From: Gammaproteobacteria bacterium
Lineage (GTDB): Bacteria > Pseudomonadota > Gammaproteobacteria > Pseudomonadales > Pseudohongiellaceae
Length of the DNA stretch: 64,000 nt
Reading direction: 5' to 3'
Assembly: GCA_029253585.1 (NCBI GenBank)
Contig: JAQWZF010000036.1
Coordinates: 62,001 to 126,000, forward strand
Below the pieces are notes generated by a model, which saw nothing but the letters and a program-made list of their open reading frames with translations, ran no database searches and had not been told where the DNA came from. The position numbers and the translations under genes were made by a program. Of this stretch, positions 17,611 to 29,301 are shown one piece after another (within the stretch, counting starts at the first letter, position 1; each line of letters begins with the position of its first letter).

Positions 17611-18410
17611 TGTGCTGCCTCCGGCGCCGCTACAGGCAGGTTAATGATGCTTGGGGCATCCACATTAGAGGCAACTCGCATCGCCTTCTGTACAGCCGTA
17701 CGATATTCGCCTGCTGGTAATTCAACCCACTGACGCGCATTGTTATCCCATGCGCCAGTCACCTGGCGGTCCGTAGATTGGTACATCAAAGCTACGCGGC
17801 CGATTCGAACCACGTTTACATCACGCTCCACGCCGCCGATCTCAATAGTATCGGGGTAAGTCGCGTTAGTTCTGCCATAGGTGGCCTCAGTCTGGTACAT
17901 GACCAACACTTGGCGAAATTTCTCAGCGATTGACACATCTGGATTGTCGATGGCAGAACGGGCAAACCTAAGTCGATTAGCTCTCTCTTCTACCTGGAAC
18001 GGAAAATCAAGCTCAACAAACTGCTCTATACTTGAAAGCATTTTTTCCATCAGAAGTGGGATCTCGCGTGTAATCGATTCAACACTTGCAATCGACTCAT
18101 CTAGGGTAGCGATATTCTCTTCCTGAATAGAGACTGACTTGCGAAAACCCGCGTTGAGCACCAGTAGTGCTTCTAACGCGTCGTTTTGACGCTTGAATTC
18201 TTCAAACGTAGAGCTTGTTGAATTCGCCAATCGGTTAATTTCTTCCTGCACTGCGGCAGCCTCGGTGTTCTTAACCCCAATAACGTCCATAGCCTGATCA
18301 AGAATACTGCTGTCTACGAGAATTTCCGCAGCCTGAGCCGAAGCCATGATGCAAGACATGAGCAATGCTATAGCAGTCATACTCATATTTGTAATTCGAC
18401 GGTTTTTCAT
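17607..18410 (-). CDS. DUF3450 family exported coiled-coil protein
   Basis: The 267-residue protein has a signal peptide (cleavage near AQAAE) and a long helical N-terminal half with coiled-coil character, then a smaller beta-rich C-terminal part (WDNNARQWVELPAGEYR). It matches the DUF3450 family, whose genes are almost always first in TtpC-ExbB-ExbD-TonB operons. The function is unknown; a periplasmic partner of TtpC is the natural guess. The ATG at 18410 has AGGA upstream. No Fur-box-like sequence was seen before it. Confidence 0.85.
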   Translation of the reverse strand: MKNRRITNMSMTAIALLMSCIMASAQAAEILVDSSILDQAMDVIGVKNTEAAAVQEEINRLANSTSSTFEEFKRQNDALEALLVLNAGFRKSVSIQEENIATLDESIASVESITREIPLLMEKMLSSIEQFVELDFPFQVEERANRLRFARSAIDNPDVSIAEKFRQVLVMYQTEATYGRTNATYPDTIEIGGVERDVNVVRIGRVALMYQSTDRQVTGAWDNNARQWVELPAGEYRTAVQKAMRVASNVDAPSIINLPVAAPEAAQ

Positions 18411-18868
18411 GTGCCATCCTATTTTCTTGTTAAATAATCAGATCTGAACTATTAAGCTTCTGCTATTGATCGAAAGTTGAGCAGCAACTAATTCAGACAC
18501 GACAAACTTTTTTCCTAAATATCAGTTACCTGATATGTAAATTAACTGTCTGAGAATTCCGTGATTTTTCTAAATCTCTCGCATCCGACAGTTTTCCATG
18601 AAATAAAGCCCACCATTGGTTACTAATCTACCCAAACCGTAAAAGGTTGAGACGCTTTGTAACCAATCGATTGACCTTGTTAGCAGCCCAAAAACTACTA
18701 ACTAAATAGTCCCTTGAATTCAGCATTTTATGCATGAATTTCGAATAAGACTATCACACAACATCGCGCTTTTAGAACCTTTTAAACAGAAAAGTTAAGC
18801 GCGATGCCCTTGATAAATAGAAGAAATAACGGGAGGAAAATTTGAAAGAGAAATAACTGGCTAGCGGC
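18411..18868. other. 458-bp gap rich in inverted repeats between sucD and the TonB operon
   Basis: No gene is apparent. The gap must hold the promoter of the DUF3450-TonB operon (minus strand). It also contains four perfect inverted repeats: ATATCAG-4-CTGATAT (18519-18536), AACTGTC/GACAGTT (18544-18593), ATTGGTTAC/GTAACCAAT (18615-18667) and CATCGCGCTT/AAGCGCGATG (18762-18806). The first looks like an operator; the others could fold in RNA. No strong -35/-10 pair could be assigned. Confidence 0.6.
18519..18536. promoter_or_regulatory. Operator-like palindrome upstream of the TonB operon
   Basis: ATATCAG and CTGATAT form a perfect 7-bp inverted repeat with a 4-base spacer, about 110 bases upstream of the DUF3450 start. 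The size and symmetry suit a dimeric regulator. It does not resemble the Fur consensus. The binding protein is unknown. Confidence 0.4.
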
Positions 18869-18885
18869 TTACCAGCCAGTTATTT
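18851..18885 (-). terminator. Terminator hairpin overlapping the end of sucD
   Basis: Perfect 12-bp arms (18851-18862 and 18874-18885) with an 11-base loop. On the minus strand the first arm is the last codons of sucD, the loop holds the stop codon, and the second arm is followed by a T-rich stretch. It probably ends the sdh/suc transcription unit. Confidence 0.7.
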
Positions 18886-19741
18886 CAGAAAGACCGTTTC
18901 CGATCTCAGCGAGGCTGCGTACGGACTTAACACCGGCATCCTGAAGTGCGGCAAATTTTTCATCAGCGGTGCCTTTACCGCCAGAAATAATTGCACCAGC
19001 ATGGCCCATGCGCTTGCCTGGCGGTGCCGTCACGCCTGCAATATAGGCGACAACCGGCTTGCTTACGTTGGCCTTAATATAGGCCGCGGCTTCCTCTTCG
19101 GCGGTACCACCAATCTCGCCTATCATTACAATCGCCTCGGTTTGCTCGTCTTGCTCAAACAATGACAGAATGTCGATAAAGTTAGACCCAGGAATCGGAT
19201 CCCCGCCAATACCAACACAGGACGATTGCCCGAAGCCATGATCGGTAGTCTGCTTAACCGCTTCATAAGTCAAAGTGCCTGAACGAGACACAATACCTAC
19301 CCTGCCCGGCTTGTGAATATGCCCTGGCATAATACCTATCTTACATTCACCTGGCGTGATGACGCCCGGGCAGTTAGGCCCGATTAGCTGAACGCCCAGT
19401 TGATCGCATTTTTCTTTAGCGACCAACATGTCCAGGGTTGGAATTCCCTCAGTTATGCAGACAATAAGCTTAATGCCCGAAGCCGCCGCTTCCAGAATTG
19501 AGTCCTTACAGAACGCTGCGGGAACATAGATGACAGAGGCATCGGCCCCGGTTTCGTCGAAGGCTTCGCGAACAGTATTAAAGACGGGCAGGTCCAGATG
19601 CACCTGGCCACCCTTTCCTGGCGTTACACCACCTACCATCTTAGTGCCGTATTCGATGGCCTGCTCAGAATGAAAGGTACCCTGAGCACCGGTGAAGCCC
19701 TGACAGATAACTTTGGTATTCTTATTGACTAATATGCTCAT
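18869..19741 (-). CDS. sucD: Succinyl-CoA synthetase, alpha subunit
   Basis: The 290-residue protein has an N-terminal CoA-binding domain ([14 protein letters not shown]), the middle [18 protein letters not shown] segment and the catalytic phosphohistidine in [11 protein letters not shown] (near residue 246). With SucC it interconverts succinyl-CoA and succinate with formation of nucleoside triphosphate. It overlaps sucC by 4 bases (ATGA). Its last codons form one arm of the terminator hairpin. Confidence 0.98.
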   Translation of the reverse strand: MSILVNKNTKVICQGFTGAQGTFHSEQAIEYGTKMVGGVTPGKGGQVHLDLPVFNTVREAFDETGADASVIYVPAAFCKDSILEAAASGIKLIVCITEGIPTLDMLVAKEKCDQLGVQLIGPNCPGVITPGECKIGIMPGHIHKPGRVGIVSRSGTLTYEAVKQTTDHGFGQSSCVGIGGDPIPGSNFIDILSLFEQDEQTEAIVMIGEIGGTAEEEAAAYIKANVSKPVVAYIAGVTAPPGKRMGHAGAIISGGKGTADEKFAALQDAGVKSVRSLAEIGNGLSEITGW

Positions 19742-20907
19742 TTTGCACCACTGGCCGCAGCAACGACTTTTTCAGCTGCATCGGAAAGGCTAGTAGCCGC
19801 AATAATATTCAATCCGCTTTTCTTCAAAACTTCTCTACCTAATTCTGCGCTATTTCCCTCGAGCCGAACCACCACTGGCACTTCAACACCTACTTCGTCT
19901 ACCGCGCCAATGACACCTTCCGCTATAAGGTCGCAGCGTACGATGCCGCCAAAGATATTGACCAACACCGCGGCGACATTTTCGTCAGAAAGAATAATTT
20001 TAAATGCCTCGGTTACACGCTCTTTAGTTGCGCCACCACCCACATCGAGAAAGTTAGCCGGGCTACCCCCGTGCAACTGAACTATGTCCATAGTTCCCAT
20101 GGCCAAGCCTGCGCCATTTACCATGCAGCCGATATTGCCGTCTAAAGCAACATAGTTCAGCTCCCATTCTGCGGCCTGCGCCTCACGCTCATCGTCCTGA
20201 CTCGGATCATGCATTTCTCGCAGTTTGGGCTGTCGGTACATGGCATTGCCGTCGATATTAATCTTGCCATCAAGACAGTGCAGATTGCCCTCGTCTGTAA
20301 TAACCAGAGGATTAATTTCCAGCAGCGCCAGATCCATATCTTGGAACAACTTGGCGAGGCCAAGAAAAAGATTCGTAAACTGTTTAATCTGCACGCCTTC
20401 CAGGCCCAGGTGGAATGCCAGGTCTCTCGCCTGATAGGGCTGCGCACCGGTAAGCGGGTCGATCGTCGCTTTTAATATCTTCTCAGGAGTCTCGGCAGCA
20501 ACCTTTTCAATCTCTACCCCGCCCTCGACCGATGCCATAAACACTATCCGTCTTGAAGATCGATCAATTACAGCACCTAGATAAAGCTCCTGAGCGATAT
20601 CCGTGCAAGTCTCAACTAGGATCTTGCTTACCGGCTGACCACCCGCATCAGTCTGGTAGGTCACCATATTTTTGCCTAGCCATTGCTCGGCGAAAGCTCC
20701 CGCCTCTTCAGGCGTATCTACGAGTTTCACACCGCCGGCCTTACCCCGTCCGCCCGCATGCACCTGCGCTTTAACAACCCATTTGCTGCTGCCTATCTTT
20801 TTTGCGGCAGCGTTAGCGTCGGCCGCAGTATCTACAGCAATTCCCTCTGAAACCGGAAGTCCGTATTCGGCAAAAAGTTGCTTCGCCTGATATTCATGTA
20901 AATTCAT
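19738..20907 (-). CDS. sucC: Succinyl-CoA synthetase, beta subunit
   Basis: The 389-residue protein has the ATP-grasp fold: [18 protein letters not shown] at the start, [27 protein letters not shown] and [10 protein letters not shown]. It forms the nucleotide-binding half of succinyl-CoA synthetase, the TCA step that makes ATP or GTP. It sits downstream of lpdA, as in Pseudomonas-type clusters (sdh-sucAB-lpd-sucCD). Confidence 0.98.
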   Translation of the reverse strand: MNLHEYQAKQLFAEYGLPVSEGIAVDTAADANAAAKKIGSSKWVVKAQVHAGGRGKAGGVKLVDTPEEAGAFAEQWLGKNMVTYQTDAGGQPVSKILVETCTDIAQELYLGAVIDRSSRRIVFMASVEGGVEIEKVAAETPEKILKATIDPLTGAQPYQARDLAFHLGLEGVQIKQFTNLFLGLAKLFQDMDLALLEINPLVITDEGNLHCLDGKINIDGNAMYRQPKLREMHDPSQDDEREAQAAEWELNYVALDGNIGCMVNGAGLAMGTMDIVQLHGGSPANFLDVGGGATKERVTEAFKIILSDENVAAVLVNIFGGIVRCDLIAEGVIGAVDEVGVEVPVVVRLEGNSAELGREVLKKSGLNIIAATSLSDAAEKVVAAASGAK

Positions 20908-20960
20908 TTATGCTCCATCTTTTTAGCTAGTCTGCTATCTATGTAACAACGTGGGTTAAA

Positions 20961-22418
<1,458 letters not shown>

Positions 22419-22489
22419 TCAATCTCTAAATTAGGTAAGTAATGAATAGCTAGGCAGCTAATCGCTAGCTAATCTTCAGTGAATTCTGT

Positions 22490-23710
22490 TTATATTTCTA
22501 GGAGAAGCCGCGTCGGATCCTCTAGCAAATCCTTCACGGTTACCAGAAACTGAACCGCTTCTTTGCCATCGATCATTCTATGATCGTAGGAAAGAGCCAG
22601 ATACATCATCGGAAGAACTTTCACCTCACCTGAGACCACCATGGGGCGCTCCTGTATCTTGTGCATACCCAGTATCGCGGTCTGCGGTGGGTTCAAAATA
22701 GGAGTCGACAATAGAGAGCCAAACACTCCGCCATTAGAAATGGTGAACGTTCCGCCTAACATTTCTTCAATGGATAGTTTGCCATCTCGCGCCTTCTCGC
22801 CAAATTGACGAATCTCTTGCTCAACTTGGGCTAATCCCATGTTGTCTGTATTACGCAGCACCGGCACTACCAGACCACGCGGTGACGATACGGCCACCCC
22901 TATATCTTGATAGCCGTGATAGATGATTTCATCGCCATCCAGAGACGCATTCACGGCAGGATAGCGCTTCAATGCCTCAGTGCTGGCACGCACAAAAAAT
23001 GACATGAAGCCGAGACGGGTGCCTTCATGGGCTTCCTCGAACTCGGCTTTATACCGATTGCGAATCTCCATGATCGGTTGCATGTTCACTTCATTGAAAG
23101 TCGTTAACATTGCAGTGGACTGGCTAGCCTGCAGCAATCGCTCGGCAACCTTTGCGCGCAGGCGACTCATAGGAACTCGCTCTTCCAAACGGCCTTCTTT
23201 CGACATACCTATGCTGCCCTGTGAGGCCGCGGCAGTGTCGGAAGCAGGCGTTAGCCCCGACTCGAGCACATTCAGGACGTCTTCCTTGGTGATTCTGCCG
23301 TCCTTACCGCTGCCGTCGATAGTAGAACCATCTAACTTATTCTCTTCGATCAACTTCTTTGCAGCAGGACTGACAATCGCCTCACTGCCTGACGCAGCAG
23401 TCTCCTCTGCCGGCGCGTCAGTTGCGTTTGCTGTCGGCTTCACCTTCTCTTCTTTAACTGCCGCCTTTCCTTCACCGGGCAATACACTACCGATTGCCTG
23501 ATTACTCACAATTGTATCGCCGGCATTCTTTAGAATTTCTTTTAGCGTTCCATCGGTTGGCGAGACCACCTCGATAACGACTTTGTCCGTCTCGATGTCT
23601 ACCAGCAGCTCGTCACGGGATACCGTGTCGCCAACATTCTTATACCAGTTCGCGATAGTCCCATCGGGTACCGATTCGGGTAATGTGGGGGCTTTTATTT
23701 CAATAGTCAT
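22490..23710 (-). CDS. sucB: 2-Oxoglutarate dehydrogenase E2 (dihydrolipoyl succinyltransferase)
   Basis: The 406-residue protein has one lipoyl domain with the lipoylated K43 in [12 protein letters not shown], an Ala/Glu-rich linker, a peripheral subunit-binding domain ([13 protein letters not shown] and [10 protein letters not shown]), and the catalytic domain ending in [17 protein letters not shown], with the active H-x-x-x-D. It transfers succinyl to CoA. It follows sucA by 43 bases. Confidence 0.97.
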   Translation of the reverse strand: MTIEIKAPTLPESVPDGTIANWYKNVGDTVSRDELLVDIETDKVVIEVVSPTDGTLKEILKNAGDTIVSNQAIGSVLPGEGKAAVKEEKVKPTANATDAPAEETAASGSEAIVSPAAKKLIEENKLDGSTIDGSGKDGRITKEDVLNVLESGLTPASDTAAASQGSIGMSKEGRLEERVPMSRLRAKVAERLLQASQSTAMLTTFNEVNMQPIMEIRNRYKAEFEEAHEGTRLGFMSFFVRASTEALKRYPAVNASLDGDEIIYHGYQDIGVAVSSPRGLVVPVLRNTDNMGLAQVEQEIRQFGEKARDGKLSIEEMLGGTFTISNGGVFGSLLSTPILNPPQTAILGMHKIQERPMVVSGEVKVLPMMYLALSYDHRMIDGKEAVQFLVTVKDLLEDPTRLLLEI

Positions 23711-23753
23711 AGTTGATCCTTGCTATACCTTCTAATTATTTTTCGTGGGCAAG

Positions 23754-26585
23754 CTAGCTTAGAGCTTGATCGATGAATTCTTTCTGCTGGCTTAAATGCA
23801 GCGCAGGATAACCCGCTGCCGCAGCAGCAGATGCTTCTCTGCCCACGTATTCCAGATACACATTGGGGAAGTATTCCTGAATCGGTCGTCTTAGATGATG
23901 TTGACTTGAATACCAAGCACCCTGATTCATCGGCTCTTCCTGACACCAAACTATAGAACTCAGATTTTTGTATTGCTTAAGACACTGCTCAAAATCGTCT
24001 TGTGGGAATGGATACAATTGCTCGAGACGAATGATGGCAATATCGTCTATCCCACGGTCGCGACGCTCGGCTCTCAAGTCGTAGTATACCTTGCCACTGC
24101 AGACCACAAGCTTGCGCATCTTCAGTGGATCAAGCTCGTCTGTCTCATCGAGAATAACCTGAAAGTTTCCTTCGGCCAGATCTTGAAGCGACGACACTGT
24201 TTCTTTGTGCCTGAGTAGACTCTTAGGAGACATAACAACTAATGGCTTCCGCAGCGGACACAGCACCTGCTTTCTTAGCATGTGAAAAACTTGTGCTGAA
24301 GTGGTAGGCAGACAAACCTGAATATTATGCTCCGCACACAGTTGCAAGAAGCGCTCAAGACGCGCAGATGAATGCTCTGGCCCCTGACCTTCATAACCGT
24401 GGGGTAATAAAAGTGTCAATCCGCAAAGCCGCTGCCACTTATGTTCACCGCTGGTAATGAATTGATCGATCACCACCTGCGCCGAATTAGCGAAATCGCC
24501 GAACTGGGCCTCCCAGACTACAAGGGCATTTGGCATGGTAGTGGCATAGCCGTATTCGAAGGCAAGCACAGCTACTTCCGATAGAAGCGAATCGTAGATA
24601 GCAAAGCCATCCTCCTCTTCTATTAGACTCTGTAGGGGTATATGCGTATTGCCAGTCTTCTGATCGAACAACACTGCATGTCGGTGAGAAAAAGTACCTC
24701 GACCTACGTCTTGGCCGGTAATGCGAATCTTGTTACCCGTTGTCAAGATACTAGCGTAGGCGAGCGTCTCGGCGAAACCCCAGTCGACAGGAATGTCACC
24801 TGCTGCCATCTTCGCGCGATCATCAATCACACGCTTCACCTGACGCTGTAGAGTAAAATCCTTAGGAATTTCCGCCAGCTTCTTCGCGATTGCCTGCAAA
24901 TTTTTAAGCTGCATCGAGGTATTAAAATGTGGACTCCAATCGTGACCAAGATAAGGACTCCAATCAACAAACAACTCTATTGACGGCTCCTTTATCAAAC
25001 TCTTGGCTACGTGCTCGCCGGTATCCAGTGCGGTTCTATAATTCGAATTGATGCTATCGGCTTCTTCTGTCGAGACTACGTTCTCGCTTGTAAGCCGTTC
25101 GGCATAAAGTACACGAGTCGACTTATGTCGCTTGATCGCCGCATACATAAGAGGCTGCGTAGAAGCCGGCTCATCGGTTTCGTTGTGGCCTCGGCGCCGA
25201 TAGCAGATAAGATCGATTACAACGTCTTTCTGAAATTGATAGCGAAAATCCAGAGCCAGCTGCGTAACGAACAACACAGCCTCAGGATCATCTGCATTTA
25301 CATGAAAGATAGGCGCCTGAATCATGCGAGCAACATCAGTACAGTATTCTGTAGAACGCGCATCGTCCTGCCGACTTGTTGTGAAACCGACTTGATTGTT
25401 AATGATGATATGGACCGTGCCGCCGGTCTTGTACGCCCTAGTCTGAGACATCTGGAATGTCTCCATGACTACACCCTGCCCTGCGAATGCTGCATCACCA
25501 TGTATGATGATAGGAAGCACCAGGTGCCCTTCCTTGTCTTTCCTTCGAAACTGTCTTGCCCTCACCGAGCCTTCAACAACAGGCGCGACAATTTCCAAGT
25601 GAGAAGGATTAAATGCCATCGCCATGTGCACTTCGCCACCTGCCGTCATGATGTTTGACGAAAAGCCCTGGTGATATTTAACGTCTCCCGAGCTCTCATA
25701 GACGGCCTTGCCTTCGAACTCATCGAATAAGTCCGCGGGATTCTTGCCCAGCAGATTTACTAGCACATTTAACCGGCCCCTGTGAGCCATACCCAACACG
25801 ATCTCTTTAGCACCGTACTTACCCGCTCTCTGGACTAACTCATCCAACGCGGGGATAAGACTCTCACCACCTTCAAGCCCGAACCGCTTAGTTCCTGGAT
25901 ACTTGGAGTCCAGATGTTTTTCCAGGCCCTCAGCCGCAGACAATCTTTCCAGCAAATGACGCTTAACCTCGCTTTCAAACACCGGGTTACCATCATTGCT
26001 TTCTATCCGCTTCTGAATCCACTGCTTCTCTTCGAGATTCACAATGTGCATGAATTCGTAGCCTATAGACGAACAGTAGATACGCTCCAGGGTTTCAACT
26101 AGCTCCTTGAGAGGCGCCGTATCCTTACTTATATAGAGTGATCCAGTTTGAAAAACCGTCCCATAATCAACCGGGGAAAGATCATGAAATTGTAGCTCTA
26201 GATCGGGAACACTTTCGCGGTACATCAAAGATAGCGGATCAAGCCTGGCCTTCTGATGACCGCGGACCCGATAGGAGCTGATGAGTAGAAGGACCTGAAC
26301 TTGCTTGCTCTCATGGACGGAGTGAACGCCGGCATCATTAATCTGCAGCGGTCCATAGCGGCTTACTCTACCTAAGGCTTTAAACTCATTTTCTATAGCG
26401 GCATGGGACACATCAGGCGCAGCGTCATCGTTTGCCGCTGCAAGTGAGTGAAAGAACTGCTTCCATTCGGATGGAACCGACTCTGCATCAAGCAGGTAGC
26501 TCTCATACAACTCTTCAACATACGCCGCATTGGATCCAGAAAGATGCCCCGTGCTGCGCATTATTTCTAACAAGCTGTCTTGCAT
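23754..26585 (-). CDS. sucA: 2-Oxoglutarate dehydrogenase E1
   Basis: The 943-residue protein is close to the E. coli length (933). The N terminus has the E2-binding SYLLDAESVPSEWKQFF segment. The thiamine-diphosphate site shows MAHRGRLNVLVN, IHGDAAFAGQGVVMET and INNQVGFTTS. The C-terminal pyrimidine-binding part has GHDQ-type features and PHGYEGQGPEHSSAR. It decarboxylates 2-oxoglutarate, the entry step of the complex. Confidence 0.98.
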   Translation of the reverse strand: MQDSLLEIMRSTGHLSGSNAAYVEELYESYLLDAESVPSEWKQFFHSLAAANDDAAPDVSHAAIENEFKALGRVSRYGPLQINDAGVHSVHESKQVQVLLLISSYRVRGHQKARLDPLSLMYRESVPDLELQFHDLSPVDYGTVFQTGSLYISKDTAPLKELVETLERIYCSSIGYEFMHIVNLEEKQWIQKRIESNDGNPVFESEVKRHLLERLSAAEGLEKHLDSKYPGTKRFGLEGGESLIPALDELVQRAGKYGAKEIVLGMAHRGRLNVLVNLLGKNPADLFDEFEGKAVYESSGDVKYHQGFSSNIMTAGGEVHMAMAFNPSHLEIVAPVVEGSVRARQFRRKDKEGHLVLPIIIHGDAAFAGQGVVMETFQMSQTRAYKTGGTVHIIINNQVGFTTSRQDDARSTEYCTDVARMIQAPIFHVNADDPEAVLFVTQLALDFRYQFQKDVVIDLICYRRRGHNETDEPASTQPLMYAAIKRHKSTRVLYAERLTSENVVSTEEADSINSNYRTALDTGEHVAKSLIKEPSIELFVDWSPYLGHDWSPHFNTSMQLKNLQAIAKKLAEIPKDFTLQRQVKRVIDDRAKMAAGDIPVDWGFAETLAYASILTTGNKIRITGQDVGRGTFSHRHAVLFDQKTGNTHIPLQSLIEEEDGFAIYDSLLSEVAVLAFEYGYATTMPNALVVWEAQFGDFANSAQVVIDQFITSGEHKWQRLCGLTLLLPHGYEGQGPEHSSARLERFLQLCAEHNIQVCLPTTSAQVFHMLRKQVLCPLRKPLVVMSPKSLLRHKETVSSLQDLAEGNFQVILDETDELDPLKMRKLVVCSGKVYYDLRAERRDRGIDDIAIIRLEQLYPFPQDDFEQCLKQYKNLSSIVWCQEEPMNQGAWYSSQHHLRRPIQEYFPNVYLEYVGREASAAAAAGYPALHLSQQKEFIDQALS

Positions 26586-26663
26586 ACTACTTCCTTTAAC
26601 TTCGCGGAATTTGCGAAGCCAGACCTAGGACTTCTAGTAAATACGACTCGTAACGTTGACCAG

Positions 26664-27371
26664 TTAAGTTCCGTGCTCAATTAACATCGACCGGATATGG
26701 CCAATGGCTCGGGTCGGATTCAATCCCTTAGGACATACAGCGACACAATTCATGATACCTCTGCAACGGAACACGCTAAACGGATCATCCAATTCTGACA
26801 ATCTTTCGTTATCCGCCGTATCGCGTGTATCCGCGAGGAAGCGATAAGCCTGCAACAAGCCTGCAGGGCCAATAAATTTATCCGGGTTCCACCAGAACGA
26901 AGGACAGTTTGTGCTACAGCAAGCACAAAGTATGCACTCATAGAGGCCATCCAACTTCGCTCTATCTTCCGGTGATTGTAATCGCTCGATAGCGGGTGGT
27001 GAGGTGTCGTTAATAAGATAGGGCTTAATCTTCTCGTACTGTTTGTAGAAAATTGACATGTCGACGACGAGGTCGCGAATCACCGGCAGACCTGGAAGCG
27101 GCCTCAGAACCAACTTTCCACCTGGCTTTACGGCGGTGGACATTGGCGTGATACAAGCCAAGCCATTAGTGCCATTGATGTTCATACCATCAGAACCACA
27201 GACACCCTCTCTGCAGGAGCGACGATAGACAACACTCGAATCTTGCTGCTTAACCAATGCCAATACATCTAGCACCATCAGGTCTTTGTCTTCGGGTAAT
27301 TCTACCTCGACATCCTGCATGACTGGCTTTTCGTCAGTATCGGGGTTGTAGCGATATATGCTTACTAACAC
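26664..27371 (-). CDS. sdhB: Succinate dehydrogenase iron-sulfur subunit
   Basis: The 235-residue subunit carries three Fe-S centres: the [2Fe-2S] site (YRRSCREGVCGSDGMNI), the [4Fe-4S] site (CILCACCSTNCPSFWW) and the [3Fe-4S] site (CRGIMNCVAVCPKGLNP). It moves electrons from SdhA to ubiquinone. The start is GTG at 27371, which has AGGTG six bases upstream. Three imperfect 16-bp repeats lie directly before the ribosome site. Confidence 0.98.
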   Translation of the reverse strand: MLVSIYRYNPDTDEKPVMQDVEVELPEDKDLMVLDVLALVKQQDSSVVYRRSCREGVCGSDGMNINGTNGLACITPMSTAVKPGGKLVLRPLPGLPVIRDLVVDMSIFYKQYEKIKPYLINDTSPPAIERLQSPEDRAKLDGLYECILCACCSTNCPSFWWNPDKFIGPAGLLQAYRFLADTRDTADNERLSELDDPFSVFRCRGIMNCVAVCPKGLNPTRAIGHIRSMLIEHGT

Positions 27372-27384
27372 GGCTCACCTATAT

Positions 27385-27430
27385 ATTTACGACTAGTTAT
27401 ATTTACGACTAATTATTTTTCGACTAAATC
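27385..27430. repeat. Tandem 16-bp repeats between sdhA and sdhB
   Basis: ATTTACGACTAGTTAT (27385-27400) is followed by ATTTACGACTAATTAT (27401-27416, one mismatch) and a degenerate third copy (TTTTCGACTAAATC, 27417-27430). They lie in the 157-bp sdhA-sdhB gap, just upstream of the sdhB ribosome site. The function is unknown. Confidence 0.7.
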
Positions 27431-27528
27431 GGCGATTTCTAGACACGGAATCTTGATTCATTCTAAAACTGAATTTCACTGACATATCAATACACAGTGT
27501 CGTGCAAACTGTTACTCAACAAACACAA

Positions 27529-29301
27529 TCAGTAGGAGCGAACCTGAGGCTCAAACGTATCAACCGTTTTCGGTGAAAAATTCACATCGCGCTTACCAAC
27601 GCGCTTTTCCTTGGGGAAATACATCGAGTGACATAGCCAATTTTCATCATCGCGGTCACGATAGTCATCACGTGCATGCGCGCCGCGACTCTCGTTTCGG
27701 CCTTCGGCTGCAATCGCTGTAGCCTCTGCAACCTCGAACAAGTTTTCCAACTCTAATGCCTCGATCCTAGCCGTATTGAATGTAAGACTCTTATCGTCAA
27801 GATGAACATTCGCAATACGCTCGCGTAGGGCAGACAGCTTCTGTATGCCATCTTGCATGAAGTCTCCACGACGAAACACGCCAAAGTGATTCTGCATGAT
27901 GTTTTGCAACTCAGCACGTAGCGTAGAAACACTTTCGCCTGTGCTAGATTCATTCAGCCTGGACAATCGATTCTGCGCCTGCTCGATATCAGTTACAGAG
28001 GCTTCGCGCTGTTCCAGACCCTGGCTCAGCATCTCTTCGATATGTTTGCCGGCGGCACGACCGAAAACCACCAGATCCAATAAGCTATTGCCGCCCAGGC
28101 GGTTGGCACCGTGCACAGAGACACAAGCCACTTCACCGACAGCAAATAGCCCAGGAATGATTACATCTTCACCTTTCTCATTCTGAGTTAGCGCCTGGCC
28201 GTTTACGTTGGTTGGAATGCCGCCCATCATATAATGGCAGGTAGGAACTACCGGAATAGGTTCTTTCACTGGGTCCACATGTGCGAACGTTCTGGACAGC
28301 TCCAGAATTCCAGGCAGTTTAGAATTCAGTACTTCCTCGCCTAGGTGATCAAGTTTCAACATCACATGATCGCCGTTTTCACCGCAGCCGCGACCCTCTA
28401 GAATTTCCAGGACCATTGAACGCGCAACAACATCGCGTCCCGCTAGGTCTTTCGCGTTAGGCGCATAGCGCTCCATGAAACGCTCACCATCTTTATTGAT
28501 TAAATAGCCACCTTCACCGCGGCAACCCTCGGTCACGAGCGTACCTGCGCCGTAAATACCCGTAGGATGAAATTGCCACATCTCGATGTCTTGCACAGGA
28601 AAACCCGCGCGAAGCGCCATACCGACTCCGTCTCCGGTATTGATCAACGCATTGGTAGTGGACGCGTAAATTCGGCCAGCACCGCCCGTAGCAAATACAG
28701 TGGCTTTCGATTTGACGAAAACGGTTTCGCCCGTTTCTATGCAGATCGCGATGACACCCACAATTGCGCCATCCTGATTCTTGACCAAATCAGTTGCATA
28801 CCATTCGTTTAAAAACGCAGTTTTGTTCTTCAGATTCCCCTGATAAAGTGTGTGTAACAAGGCATGCCCTGTTCTGTCTGCCGCAGCACAGGTTCTAGCA
28901 GCCTGACCACCCTTACCAAAATCTTTCGATTGACCACCGAATGGACGCTGGTAGATTCGCCCTTTATCTGTGCGAGAGAATGGCAAGCCCATGTGCTCCA
29001 GTTCGAAAACTGTTTGCGGACCTTCGCTACACATGTATTCGATAGCATCCTGATCGCCTATGTAGTCACTGCCCTTGACCGTGTCGTACATATGCCAGCG
29101 CCAGTCATCATTGGGGTCGTCACTTGCAATCGCACAGGTAATCCCGCCCTGGGCGGAAACGGTGTGTGAGCGAGTTGGAAATACCTTCGTGATAACTGCC
29201 GTGTTATAGCCCGACTGCGCAAGCTGCAGTGCGGCTCGCATGCCGGCGCCGCCCCCGCCGACTATTACTGCATCGAAAGTTAGTGTACGCATGCCAGTCA
29301 T
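27529..29301 (-). CDS. sdhA: Succinate dehydrogenase flavoprotein subunit
   Basis: The 590-residue subunit oxidises succinate to fumarate. The dinucleotide motif is [18 protein letters not shown]. The FAD-linked histidine is in [12 protein letters not shown], the substrate site includes [21 protein letters not shown], and [18 protein letters not shown] carries the active arginine. ATG 29301 directly follows the sdhD stop; a second ATG at 29292 is also possible. Confidence 0.98.
   Translation of the reverse strand: MTGMRTLTFDAVIVGGGGAGMRAALQLAQSGYNTAVITKVFPTRSHTVSAQGGITCAIASDDPNDDWRWHMYDTVKGSDYIGDQDAIEYMCSEGPQTVFELEHMGLPFSRTDKGRIYQRPFGGQSKDFGKGGQAARTCAAADRTGHALLHTLYQGNLKNKTAFLNEWYATDLVKNQDGAIVGVIAICIETGETVFVKSKATVFATGGAGRIYASTTNALINTGDGVGMALRAGFPVQDIEMWQFHPTGIYGAGTLVTEGCRGEGGYLINKDGERFMERYAPNAKDLAGRDVVARSMVLEILEGRGCGENGDHVMLKLDHLGEEVLNSKLPGILELSRTFAHVDPVKEPIPVVPTCHYMMGGIPTNVNGQALTQNEKGEDVIIPGLFAVGEVACVSVHGANRLGGNSLLDLVVFGRAAGKHIEEMLSQGLEQREASVTDIEQAQNRLSRLNESSTGESVSTLRAELQNIMQNHFGVFRRGDFMQDGIQKLSALRERIANVHLDDKSLTFNTARIEALELENLFEVAEATAIAAEGRNESRGAHARDDYRDRDDENWLCHSMYFPKEKRVGKRDVNFSPKTVDTFEPQVRSY

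Noticed and set aside
18411-18868. Fur box for the TonB operon
   Set aside because: No GATAATGATAATCATTATC-like sequence could be found by eye; the palindrome at 18519 is different.
22980-23501. Plus-strand frame (173 codons) opposite sucB
   Set aside because: Antisense shadow of the sucB linker and catalytic domain; composition follows sucB.
25011-25658. Long plus-strand frame (215 codons) opposite sucA
   Set aside because: Antisense shadow of a clear gene; no domain.
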